From Oscillospiraceae bacterium (GTDB lineage: Bacteria > Bacillota_A > Clostridia > Oscillospirales > Ruminococcaceae), in contig JAGAJA010000021.1 in assembly GCA_017829075.1 (NCBI GenBank), forward strand, positions 28,531 to 92,530: a DNA stretch of 64,000 nt, written 5' to 3'. The translations under genes and the position numbers were made by a program. This document shows, piece after piece, positions 23,135 through 31,213 of this stretch. The notes under the pieces were generated by a model. That model made no database searches and had not been told where the DNA came from. It was given only the letters and a program-made list of their open reading frames with translations. Each line of letters starts with the position of its first letter. The first letter of the stretch is position 1.

Positions 23135-24286
23135 ATGAACTGGATAACCAAAGTTGACACTCCCTGCTATGTAATAGACGAAAAGCAGCTCCGCAGAAAT
23201 CTGGAGCTGCTGAAATACGTCCGGGAAAGGGCAGGCTGCAAGATACTGCTTGCGCAGAAAGCGTTCTCGGCATTCTCCTGCTATCCGCTTATCGCGGAAT
23301 ATCTGGACGGCTGCACCGCCAGCGGAATTTACGAAGCGTGGCTTGGCTGGGAGGAAATGGCGAAACCGTTCGGCAGGGAGAATCACGTTTTCTCTCCGGC
23401 TTACCCGGAGTGCGACATGGACGAGCTGCTGAAAATATGCGATCATATGGTATTCAATTCCCCGCAGCAGTGGGCGAAATACCGGGATAAAGTCCGGGCA
23501 AATGACCGCTACATTCAGGCGGGAATACGCATAAACCCGGAGTACAGCGAGATTGAAACCGACATCTACAATCCCTGCTTCACCGGTTCCCGGCTTGGGA
23601 CAACTCTGGAGCGCTTCAACGCAGACCCTGCTCTGTACGAGGGTATAGACGGACTGCACTTCCATACTATGTGCGAGCAGGGCGCGGACGTGCTGGAGCG
23701 CACTCTGACCCATGTCGAGGAGAAATTCGGCTTTATGTTCGACAGAATAAAGTGGCTGAACTTCGGCGGCGGACACCACATAACCCGCCCCGGCTACGAT
23801 GTGGAGAAGCTCATTTCCTGCGTGAAGCGGATAAAGGAGCAGTACGGGCTGGAGGTGTATCTTGAGCCGGGAGAGGCTGTCGCGCTGAACGCGGGCTGGC
23901 TTGTCACCACAGTTCTCGATACATTCAAGAATGGCTGCGACATTGCGATAACAGACGCGTCCGCCGCCTGCCATATGCCGGACGTGCTGGAAATGCCCTA
24001 TCGCCCGGAAATTATAGGCGCAGGCAAGCCCGGCGAGAAGCCGTATACCTACCGCTTGGGCGGCAATACCTGCCTTGCCGGGGACGTTATCGGGGACTAT
24101 TCCTTTGATAAGCCGCTGTCCGGCGGGGAGCGGCTGGAGTTCTGCGACATGGCGATTTATTCCATGTGCAAGAACAACACATTCAACGGAATGCCGCTTC
24201 CGTCGATCTATATTTTAAAGGAAAACGGCGAAATTCAGCTTGTGAAGAAGTTCGGATATGAGGACTTCAAGGGCAGATTATCATAA
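23135..24286 (+). CDS. nspC: Carboxynorspermidine decarboxylase
   Basis: The 383-residue protein is an alanine-racemase-fold PLP decarboxylase of the NspC type. It begins TPCYVIDEKQLRRNLELLKYV and has the PLP lysine at K42 (LAQKAFSAFSCYPL). HFHTMCEQGADVLERTL and WLNFGGGHHITRPGYD follow, then the EPGEAVALNAGWL and DMAIYSMCKNNTFNGMPLPSI segments. It removes the carboxyl group from carboxyspermidine or carboxynorspermidine to yield the triamine. The start follows AGAAAGGA, 11 bp after the acetyltransferase gene. Confidence 0.92.
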   Translation: MNWITKVDTPCYVIDEKQLRRNLELLKYVRERAGCKILLAQKAFSAFSCYPLIAEYLDGCTASGIYEAWLGWEEMAKPFGRENHVFSPAYPECDMDELLKICDHMVFNSPQQWAKYRDKVRANDRYIQAGIRINPEYSEIETDIYNPCFTGSRLGTTLERFNADPALYEGIDGLHFHTMCEQGADVLERTLTHVEEKFGFMFDRIKWLNFGGGHHITRPGYDVEKLISCVKRIKEQYGLEVYLEPGEAVALNAGWLVTTVLDTFKNGCDIAITDASAACHMPDVLEMPYRPEIIGAGKPGEKPYTYRLGGNTCLAGDVIGDYSFDKPLSGGERLEFCDMAIYSMCKNNTFNGMPLPSIYILKENGEIQLVKKFGYEDFKGRLS

Positions 24287-24301
24287 AAAGGGAGCGATAG
24301 A

Positions 24302-25027
24302 ATGCCGGGACTTGGCACATTGATAAATGTTGCGGGAATTGTTATCGGAGGAATGGCCGGACTGCTGTTCGGAAAGCTGATAAAGCCCCGAATGCAGGAA
24401 ACCATGACCTGCGCCTGCGGAGTTTGTGTGATTTTCCTCGGAATTGCCGGGGCAATGGAGAAAATGCTCACCGCGAATGAAAACGGCGCCCTCAGCAGCG
24501 GCGGTACGATGATGGTGATTGCAAGCCTTGTGCTGGGCGCTCTGGTGGGTGAACTTCTCAACATTGAAGCCGGAATGGAGCGTTTCGGCGGCTGGCTCAA
24601 AAAAGTCACCCACAGCGAGGGTGACGGCGGTTTTGTGGACGGTTTTGTGACTGCTTCGCTGACGGTTTGTATCGGCGCAATGGCGGTAGTCGGGGCAATT
24701 CAGGACGGAATTCTCGGAGATTATTCCACACTTGCCGCAAAGGCGGTGCTTGACCTTATCATTGTGATGATAATGACCTCCGCAAAGGGCAAGGGCTGTA
24801 TCTTTTCGGCAATTCCGGTGGCGGTTTTTCAGGGAGTTATCACCGCGCTTTCCCGGCTTATCGAGCCGGTCATGACGGAAAAGGCTCTGGCAAATCTGTC
24901 ACTGGTGGGGTCGATTCTTATTTTCTGCGTGGGTGTGAACCTCGTTTGGGGTAAGAAGATCAAAGTCGCGAATTTCCTTCCGGGGATAGTGTTTGCGGTT
25001 GCCTGCGCGTTCCTGCCGTGGTTCTGA
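24302..25027 (+). CDS. DUF554 membrane protein (YdfK-like)
   Basis: The 241-residue protein is hydrophobic throughout, with about seven membrane segments and the DUF554 signature: MPGLGTLINVAGIVIGGMAGLLFG, ASLVLGALVGELLNIEAGMERFGGWLK, FVTASLTVCIGAMAVVGAIQDG. The family is widespread and of unknown function, possibly a transporter. It follows nspC by 15 bp, so a polyamine-related transport role can be proposed but not shown. AAAGGGAG precedes the ATG. Confidence 0.85.
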   Translation: MPGLGTLINVAGIVIGGMAGLLFGKLIKPRMQETMTCACGVCVIFLGIAGAMEKMLTANENGALSSGGTMMVIASLVLGALVGELLNIEAGMERFGGWLKKVTHSEGDGGFVDGFVTASLTVCIGAMAVVGAIQDGILGDYSTLAAKAVLDLIIVMIMTSAKGKGCIFSAIPVAVFQGVITALSRLIEPVMTEKALANLSLVGSILIFCVGVNLVWGKKIKVANFLPGIVFAVACAFLPWF

Positions 25028-25046
25028 TTTTTTGGAGGAATATTAT

Positions 25047-26276
25047 ATGTCAATTAAGTACAACCTTACCGCCTCTGAGGCTTTGAACCTCTTTCTGGGC
25101 GGCGCGGAATGCGGTATGCCGGAGAGCCTTCTCGCAAAGACCGAAAAGGAAATGGGAGCGGAGATACACCCCACGGTGCGGGAATTCGCTGCGAAGTACT
25201 TTTATCTGATACCAAATTCCGGTAAATTCCGGATCCGGGATTTCCACCTAGTCCATGTCGGCGATGAAATGCGGGTGGACGATTTCCTTGTGATAGGCTC
25301 TGACGGCGGCGCACAGTACGCGGTGTTAAGCCCTGACAGCCGTGAAAATCCTCCGGTATACATGGGCAGAAGAAACGGCGAGAACATAGAGTGGAGCATT
25401 ACTCAGCTTCATTTGCAGGATCATCTGGCTAAGGTCATCGCCGAGGGACTTGCCCCATACTGCGAAGCGGCTTTCGGCGATAATCCCGATGATATCGCGC
25501 ATATTGCGAAGGTTTTCGGCGCGGACGTAAATCAGCTTGAATTAGGCGGCGAGTGGGGCTTCACTCTTTGTTTCAACGAGGAGCGGCAGGAGCTAGCAAT
25601 TTTCCTGAGAGGGGACGGAGAGCTGAAAAATGCCGCTGTCTATGCGAAAACCTCAAACGGAGTGGAGGGAATACCTTTCGGCGGCAACACCAACGCAGAA
25701 CTGAAGGAATTCTTTGACGCTGAATTCTACGGTAATTCCATTAATTGCAACTACGAGTATGCGTTACTGATCAATTCAGAGCGGATAACTCGCACGAAGG
25801 ATAGCGGCGCTCCGGCAACTCAGTCAGCGGAGCTGGAGCGGCTGTCGGCACGGTGCTTATGGGCTTTGGGAAGGTTTGATGAGGCAGAAAAGCTGCTGAA
25901 TTCCGCAGCATCGGCATTTACAAACAGTCTTATTCATACTTACACCGCCCTGTCGAATATGCTTGGCGAGTGCGGCGAGGCCGAAAGATCCGAGAAAGCC
26001 TTTGAAGCAGTGGCAGCTCTCAGCGAGCTTGCCGGGGATTATGACGCGCTCGGAATGCTGTACCAGACCCGCGGGCAGAAACTGGACAAGGATATCGAAA
26101 CCATTGACCGTGCAATCGAGCTGTACGATAAGGCGATAGAGCAGTTCCAGAAGATGCCAAGACCCAACAAGCATGATATCGCCCGCACACAGCAGCTCCG
26201 GGGAGAAGCCCGCCGCCGGAAAAAGGAAGCGCTGAAAGCGGCGAATGTTTCCGAAACCGGTGGAAAACAGGAATAA
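25047..26276 (+). CDS. Uncharacterised protein with SMI1/KNR4-like and TPR-like regions
   Basis: I do not recognise a named family for the 409-residue product. Its N-terminal half (KTEKEMGAEIHPTVREFAAKYFYLIPNSGKFRIRDFHLVHVGDEMRVDDFLVIGSDGG) has the look of a SUKH/SMI1-KNR4 domain. From about 270 on, helical pairs (RLSARCLWALGRFDEAEKLL, AYTALSNMLGECGEAERSEKAFEAVAALSE, YDALGMLYQTRG) resemble tetratricopeptide repeats. GGAGGA lies 8 nt before the ATG at 25047. A longer frame (24993) overlaps the DUF554 gene. It is last in the operon, before the terminator at 26396. SUKH proteins often bind partners or act as immunity proteins, but no toxin gene is nearby. Confidence 0.5.
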   Translation: MSIKYNLTASEALNLFLGGAECGMPESLLAKTEKEMGAEIHPTVREFAAKYFYLIPNSGKFRIRDFHLVHVGDEMRVDDFLVIGSDGGAQYAVLSPDSRENPPVYMGRRNGENIEWSITQLHLQDHLAKVIAEGLAPYCEAAFGDNPDDIAHIAKVFGADVNQLELGGEWGFTLCFNEERQELAIFLRGDGELKNAAVYAKTSNGVEGIPFGGNTNAELKEFFDAEFYGNSINCNYEYALLINSERITRTKDSGAPATQSAELERLSARCLWALGRFDEAEKLLNSAASAFTNSLIHTYTALSNMLGECGEAERSEKAFEAVAALSELAGDYDALGMLYQTRGQKLDKDIETIDRAIELYDKAIEQFQKMPRPNKHDIARTQQLRGEARRRKKEALKAANVSETGGKQE

Positions 26277-26395
26277 TTTTCCGCCGGTTGAAAATATTCG
26301 ATAAAATGTCGGAAAAGTGCGAGAAATACACAAAATATTGTTGAATAGTTTTTGCAAAAATCTAGATGTTGTGATTTTTGACGAAAAAATGCCGT

Positions 26396-26424
26396 GAAGC
26401 CTGTTTGCCGCAGGCTTCTTTTTT
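26396..26424 (+). terminator. Terminator of the polyamine operon
   Basis: GAAGCCTG (26396-26403), 7-nt loop, CAGGCTTC (26411-26418), then TTTTTT. Confidence 0.9.
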
Positions 26425-26492
26425 ATGCAAATTGCACAAAAATATGAACAAAACTTTATTTTTTATTTTTGTGAAAAACTCGCTGTTGACAC

Positions 26493-26521
26493 TTGCAAAA
26501 AATCTTAATTCGGTGTATACT
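26493..26521 (+). promoter_or_regulatory. Promoter of the mraZ/dcw operon
   Basis: TTGCAA (26493-26498), a 17-bp spacer and TATACT (26516-26521). A nearby TTGACA at 26485-26490 is 24 bp from the -10 and so is less suitable. MraZ-box-like repeats begin 4 bp downstream. Confidence 0.65.
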
Positions 26522-26525
26522 AATT

Positions 26526-26560
26526 GTGGGTGAAAGTGGTGAAGTTTTCACTAAAGTGGT
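26526..26560 (+). promoter_or_regulatory. MraZ boxes (10-bp phased GTGGK repeats)
   Basis: GTGGG (26526), GTGGT (26536) and GTGGT (26556) recur at exact 10- and 20-bp steps just after the -10 box. The slot at 26546 reads TTTCA. Each is followed by TGAA/GAA-type sequence. MraZ is known to repress its own operon by binding direct repeats of TGGG-type boxes with 10-bp phasing, so this is very likely its operator. Confidence 0.7.
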
Positions 26561-26721
26561 GAATAAGTTAATAAAAATCCACGAAATGAAACTTCTGCCT
26601 GCCCGAATAACAATTTATTACAGGGGAAATATATTACAAAATCTACGGAAGATCCGTCCGAGGAGGGCGGGAAAGGCACAAAATTCACAGGGGACTTTTG
26701 TTTTGGAAAGGGGGAATAGAG

Positions 26722-27141
26722 ATGTACGGAGAGTTCGAGCATACCATAGACTCAAAAGGACGCATGAACTTTCCGGCGAAGCTCCGGGAAGAGCTGGGAG
26801 AACATTTCTATATTTCCAAAACGATTGGTGAAGCGTGCCTGACAGTACACACAGAACAGAGCTGGAACGCCCTCAGAGAAAGCCTGAAAGGCAAGCCGCA
26901 GAAGGTAAGGCTGCCGATCGAGCGTTTCCTTTTCGGCGGCGCCTGCGAGGCGGAGCCGGACAAGCAGGGAAGAATTGCTATTGCGCCGGCGCTGAGAGCA
27001 TACGCGGGGCTTAACTCCGAGGTGGTGGTCGTTGGAATGGACGATCACGCGGAAATCTGGGACAAGGCTGCGTACAAGGCTTACACAGACAGCATATCCA
27101 CTGAGGATATTGCAGCGCTTGCCGAGGAGATTGGTATTTGA
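26722..27141 (+). CDS. mraZ: Transcriptional regulator MraZ
   Basis: The 139-residue protein has the double AbrB-like fold with both DxxGR motifs: YGEFEHTIDSKGRMNFPAKLRE and FGGACEAEPDKQGRIAIAPALR. MraZ forms a ring-shaped octamer or dodecamer that binds repeats ahead of its own operon and modulates division and wall genes. ATG 26722 follows AAAGGGGGA. An earlier GTG-type start at 26698 has no ribosome site. The stop overlaps the rsmH start (TGATG). Confidence 0.95.
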   Translation: MYGEFEHTIDSKGRMNFPAKLREELGEHFYISKTIGEACLTVHTEQSWNALRESLKGKPQKVRLPIERFLFGGACEAEPDKQGRIAIAPALRAYAGLNSEVVVVGMDDHAEIWDKAAYKAYTDSISTEDIAALAEEIGI

Positions 27142-28091
27142 TGGAGTTCTCACACATTTCTGTTCTGCTTAAAGAAACGGTTGAAGGCGCGTTTTCAGAC
27201 CCAAAGGGCGTTTACGCAGACCTCACCACTGGCGGCGGCGGTCACAGCCTTGAGCTTGCAAAGAGGCTGGACGGCGGCAGGCTTATCTGCTTCGATCAGG
27301 ACAGGGAGGCGCTTGAAGCTGCTGGGGAGCGGCTAAAGGGCTATCCGGTCACATTTGTGAGAAGAAATTTCTGCGAGATAAAATCGGTGCTGGCGGAGCT
27401 TGGAATTGAGGCTCTGGACGGCATTATTGCCGATTTAGGGGTATCCTCGCATCAGCTTGACACGGCGGAGCGCGGCTTTTCATTCCATAATGACGCGCCG
27501 CTTGACATGAGAATGAGCGGAGAGGGGCTTTCCGCACGGGACGTGGTGAACGAATACGGCGAGGGGGAACTTGCCCGTATACTGTTTGACTACGGCGAAG
27601 AAAAATTCGGGAACAAGATCGCAAGAGGCATAGTAAACGCCCGGCTTTCCGCCCCGATAGAAACCACCGGACAGCTTGCGGAGATAATAAAATCCAGCGT
27701 TCCGGCGGCATACCGCAGGGAAAAGAACCCCTGCCGAAAAAGCTTTCAGGCGATTCGGATAGAAGTCAATCACGAGCTTGACGTGCTGGACAAAGCGCTG
27801 ACAGACGGCTTTGACGTACTAAAGGTGGGCGGCAGAATGTCGGTCATCACATTCCATTCGCTTGAGGACAGAATAGTAAAGAACCGCTTCAAGGAGTTCT
27901 GTACCGGGTGTACCTGCCCGCCGGAATTTCCGGTATGCGTGTGCGGCAAAAAACCTATGGGAGAGCTTGCTGTGAAAAAGCCGATAACGGCGAGTGCGCA
28001 GGAGCTTGAAAACAATCCCCGGAGCCGCAGCGCGAAGCTCAGAATAATAGAGAAGATCCGCAGCAGCCCGCTGGAGGATCAAGGCAAATAA
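27141..28091 (+). CDS. rsmH: 16S rRNA (cytosine-1402-N4)-methyltransferase
   Basis: The 316-residue protein shows the MraW/RsmH motifs: EFSHISVLLKETVEGAF, YADLTTGGGGHSLELAKRL (AdoMet loop), LICFDQDREAL, GIIADLGVSSHQLDTAERGFSF and RKSFQAIRIEVNHELDVLDKAL. It methylates C1402 of 16S rRNA at the decoding centre. The ATG overlaps the mraZ stop by one base, as is common for this pair. The length is normal. Confidence 0.97.
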   Translation: MEFSHISVLLKETVEGAFSDPKGVYADLTTGGGGHSLELAKRLDGGRLICFDQDREALEAAGERLKGYPVTFVRRNFCEIKSVLAELGIEALDGIIADLGVSSHQLDTAERGFSFHNDAPLDMRMSGEGLSARDVVNEYGEGELARILFDYGEEKFGNKIARGIVNARLSAPIETTGQLAEIIKSSVPAAYRREKNPCRKSFQAIRIEVNHELDVLDKALTDGFDVLKVGGRMSVITFHSLEDRIVKNRFKEFCTGCTCPPEFPVCVCGKKPMGELAVKKPITASAQELENNPRSRSAKLRIIEKIRSSPLEDQGK

Positions 28092-28126
28092 GGCAAAGGA
28101 ACGGAGCACAAAAGGAGGGTGAGCTT

Positions 28127-28636
28127 ATGCTTCCCGAAATCGACAGGACAAACCTTGCCTACGATCTTTCCCTTTATGAAAACACCGCCCGCAGACAGCA
28201 GGAGGAAAGAGAGAAGGACAGAGAACGCAGGTCAAGAGATATAAAGATGAAAAAGCACTCTGTATCCCGGAGCGGCTCAAAGCTCAAGCTTGTGCTGTGT
28301 GCTGCGGGGATTTTTGGTGCGCTGTGGGCTGTGAACGTCCAGAATACAAAGGTGGACGATATCGCGCGCATGGTTGATGATCAGAAGATACTGCTTGCTG
28401 AGGCGCAGGACGAAAATTCCCTGCTCCAGAGCAGGCTTGACAGCAAGGCAAATATCGGATATATCGAGGAATACGCCACCAACGAGCTTGGTATGGCAAA
28501 GGTGACCAATTCCCAGATAAAATATCTTGATGTGAACACCGAAAGCCTTATTGAGGTAAGTCCGGAGGGCGATGGAAGCATTTTCAGCGCCATTGCGGAC
28601 TGGTTCGGGGATTTGCTGGAATACATTGGTTTCTGA
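28127..28636 (+). CDS. ftsL: FtsL/DivIC-like cell division protein
   Basis: The 169-residue protein has a basic cytoplasmic N-terminus, one membrane helix (LKLVLCAAGIFGALWAVNV, about 53-71) and a following coiled coil (VDDIARMVDDQKILLAEAQDENSLLQSRLDSK). YIEEYATNELGMAK is the motif that ends FtsL/septum-initiator proteins. Position between rsmH and the class B PBP is the normal place of ftsL. It should form the FtsQLB complex that activates septal wall synthesis. Confidence 0.8.
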   Translation: MLPEIDRTNLAYDLSLYENTARRQQEEREKDRERRSRDIKMKKHSVSRSGSKLKLVLCAAGIFGALWAVNVQNTKVDDIARMVDDQKILLAEAQDENSLLQSRLDSKANIGYIEEYATNELGMAKVTNSQIKYLDVNTESLIEVSPEGDGSIFSAIADWFGDLLEYIGF

Positions 28637-28654
28637 TGGCATAATATAGAGGTG

Positions 28655-28762
28655 AGCGGACTTGCTGTCTGCGCCCTATACTCTGCCGGCAACGGATTTT
28701 TTGAGCAAGGTCGGCTTATAATGCGCTGTGCAGCGTGTCTGTGCAGACATGAAAGTCCGGCT
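28655..28762 (+). repeat. 108-bp structured element with terminator-like base between ftsL and the PBP gene
   Basis: AGCGGACTT (28655-28663) pairs with AAGTCCGGCT (28753-28762, one bulged G). TGTCTGC (28666-28672) pairs with GCAGACA (28743-28749). TTTGTTTTTTC follows directly, so the base is an intrinsic-terminator shape. About 70 nt inside contain GCCG/CGGC and GCGCTG/CAGCG hairpins. It may be an attenuator or a mobile hairpin element. It occupies most of the 155-bp gap. Confidence 0.5.
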
Positions 28763-28791
28763 TTGTTTTTTCTTTTGGAGGAATAGCTGCT

Positions 28792-31194
28792 ATGAAATTC
28801 AAAAAAGTAGTAGGAAAAATAGGTCAGGGGCTGCTCGACTGGGAAGAGCGCAGCGCTGAAAAGCCCCGAATGCTGAACGCCAGCACAAAGCAGCTTATTG
28901 TACTCGGAATCATCGTAGCATTTTCGGTGTATGTCGGAGCGTTCCTGCTGAAATATTCGATACTTGACGGTGACAGATGGCGTATGCTTGCCACCGACCA
29001 GCACCAGTCCGAGGTAGTAATAAAAGCTAACCGCGGCTCTATCTATGACGCGAATGGCACTGTGCTTGCGCAAAGCTCAACTGTGTGGGATATATCAATA
29101 TCGCCTCATAACATCGAGAATGCGAATACAAAGGCAAAGGAAGCGTATGCGAAGGAATCCGCGAAGCTCATTGAAAAGGGGGAAACTCCCGAACCCTATG
29201 TGGAGCGTGCGGAGCTTATCGCAAGGGGGCTTTCCGAGATACTCGGCGCGGATTATGACAAGATAAAGACCGCCTGCACCGACTATGACAAAAAATACTA
29301 CATAGTACAGCGAAAGGTGGAGAAGCCGGAGGCAAACGAGATCACAGCGTTCATGAACGAAAACGGTCTGAACTCTGACGATATCTACCTCTGGCCAGCT
29401 TCTAAGCGGTATTACCCCAACGGCTCGCTTGCCTCCAATATCATAGGCTTCACGAACTTTGACGGCGATGGCGTATATGGGCTGGAAGCGTATTATGACG
29501 ATTATCTCAGCGGCACTGATGGAAAGGCGATCTATGCTGTCGCTGCGGACGGGCGGGAGCTTCAGAACTCCAGCGACGCTTATTATTCCGCGGTGGACGG
29601 ATATGACCTTGTGCTGACTCTGGACGAGGTTTTGCAGCACTATCTTGAGAAAAATCTTGAGCTGTGCGTTTCGCAGCATCAGGTAATAAACCGCGCCTGC
29701 GGAATTATCATGAACTGCAACACTGGAGCGGTGCTTGCAATGGCCACCGCGCCAAGCTTTGACCTTAACAACCCCTCGGAGCTGAAAAGCAGCTACGATC
29801 TCCAGCTTCTTGAGGAAATGAAAGCGGCGGGGGCGACCGAGGAGGAGCTTGACGAAAAGGAAGCCGCCCTCCGTGAGCAGCAGTGGAAGAACAAGGCGAT
29901 AACCGAGCTGTACTATCCCGGTTCGGTATTCAAGACTGTGACCTGCGCCAGCGCGCTTGAAGAAGAGGTGGTTTCCAAGGAATCCACATTCGTCTGCAAC
30001 CGTGTTGAGGTGGTTGCGGGAACTCCTATCAAGTGCTGGGCAAGCTACGCCCACGGTACGCTTACCTTACAGGAGGCTGTCACCAAGTCCTGCAACCCCT
30101 GCTTTATTCAGATAGGACAGCGGCTGGGCGCGGATAAGTTCTGCGACTATTTCGAGGCATTCGGATTTACCGAGCCTACCGGAATTGACCTGCCCGGCGA
30201 GTCGGGAAGCTTGTACGTTCCGCGCTCACGAATGGGACTGGTGGAGCTTGCTTCCTCCAGCTTCGGTCAGACCAACAAGGTGACACCGCTGCAAATGACC
30301 ACTGCGCTATGTGCTATCGTAAACGGCGGTTATCTGGTAACTCCCCATGTTGTGGATAAGATACTTGACTCGGACGGGAACGTGGTAAAGACCATTGAAA
30401 CCCAGATAAAGCGACAGGTAATCTCCGAGGAAACCTCCGCGCAGATGCGTGAGATACTCGAAACGGTCGTAAACACCAATGGCGGCAGCAACGCATATAT
30501 CAACGGTTATCGTATCGGCGGAAAGTCTGGTACGACTGAGAAAATTGATGAGTACAACGAGCTCCTTGCCACTACCGGCGAGGATAAGATGACATTCGTT
30601 CCGTCCTTTGCGGCATTTGCTCCGGCGGACGATCCGCAGATTGTTATGCTGGTAATGGCGGATACTCCTACCGGAACCCAGTATTATGGAAGTGCTGTTG
30701 CGGCTCCGGTTGTTTCGTCAGTACTAAAAGAGGGACTGCCGCACCTCGGAATTTATCCCACCTACACTGCGGAGGAGCTTGCAAAAATGGACGCGGCTGT
30801 GCCGTATGTCTTAGGTCTTGAGCCGCAGCGCGCAGAAGCGAAGCTGTTTGCAGAGGGCTTTGAGGTGCGCTATATCGGCGATACAACGAGCGGCGCAACA
30901 GTAACTACCCAGATACCTGCTTCCGGCAGCAGCATACCTAAAGGCTCGACAGTGGTGCTGTATATAGGCAATGACGCAGAGTTGGAATCCGGCACGATAC
31001 CTGACGTAACAGACATGACTGTTTCTCAGGCGAACGAAGCGATAGTGAACGCGGGCTTCAACATCAAGATATCCGGCGGCGCGGCTGATAATGCGGACGC
31101 AGTCGCAGTGTCACAGTACCCACTCGGCGGAACAGACGCTTATAAGGGCAATGTGGTCGAGGTAACGTTCCAAGTCAACGGCTGGTCAGACTAA
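28792..31194 (+). CDS. Class B penicillin-binding protein with two PASTA domains (FtsI/PBP2B type)
   Basis: The 800-residue protein has a cytoplasmic start, one membrane helix (about 33-54) and a dimerisation domain (RGSIYDANGTVLAQS). The transpeptidase domain has S378xxK381 (PGSVFK), S433-C-N435 and K578-S-G-T581. Two PASTA domains occupy about 668-800 (VPYVLGLEPQRAEAKLFAEGF, IPDVTDMTVSQANEAIVNAGF). It cross-links septal peptidoglycan with FtsW. The dcw position and two PASTA domains favour a PBP2B/FtsI role over the sporulation paralog SpoVD, although the two are hard to separate. GGAGGA precedes the ATG. Confidence 0.93.
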   Translation: MKFKKVVGKIGQGLLDWEERSAEKPRMLNASTKQLIVLGIIVAFSVYVGAFLLKYSILDGDRWRMLATDQHQSEVVIKANRGSIYDANGTVLAQSSTVWDISISPHNIENANTKAKEAYAKESAKLIEKGETPEPYVERAELIARGLSEILGADYDKIKTACTDYDKKYYIVQRKVEKPEANEITAFMNENGLNSDDIYLWPASKRYYPNGSLASNIIGFTNFDGDGVYGLEAYYDDYLSGTDGKAIYAVAADGRELQNSSDAYYSAVDGYDLVLTLDEVLQHYLEKNLELCVSQHQVINRACGIIMNCNTGAVLAMATAPSFDLNNPSELKSSYDLQLLEEMKAAGATEEELDEKEAALREQQWKNKAITELYYPGSVFKTVTCASALEEEVVSKESTFVCNRVEVVAGTPIKCWASYAHGTLTLQEAVTKSCNPCFIQIGQRLGADKFCDYFEAFGFTEPTGIDLPGESGSLYVPRSRMGLVELASSSFGQTNKVTPLQMTTALCAIVNGGYLVTPHVVDKILDSDGNVVKTIETQIKRQVISEETSAQMREILETVVNTNGGSNAYINGYRIGGKSGTTEKIDEYNELLATTGEDKMTFVPSFAAFAPADDPQIVMLVMADTPTGTQYYGSAVAAPVVSSVLKEGLPHLGIYPTYTAEELAKMDAAVPYVLGLEPQRAEAKLFAEGFEVRYIGDTTSGATVTTQIPASGSSIPKGSTVVLYIGNDAELESGTIPDVTDMTVSQANEAIVNAGFNIKISGGAADNADAVAVSQYPLGGTDAYKGNVVEVTFQVNGWSD

Positions 31195-31213
31195 ATATTT
31201 AGGCGGTGAGGTC

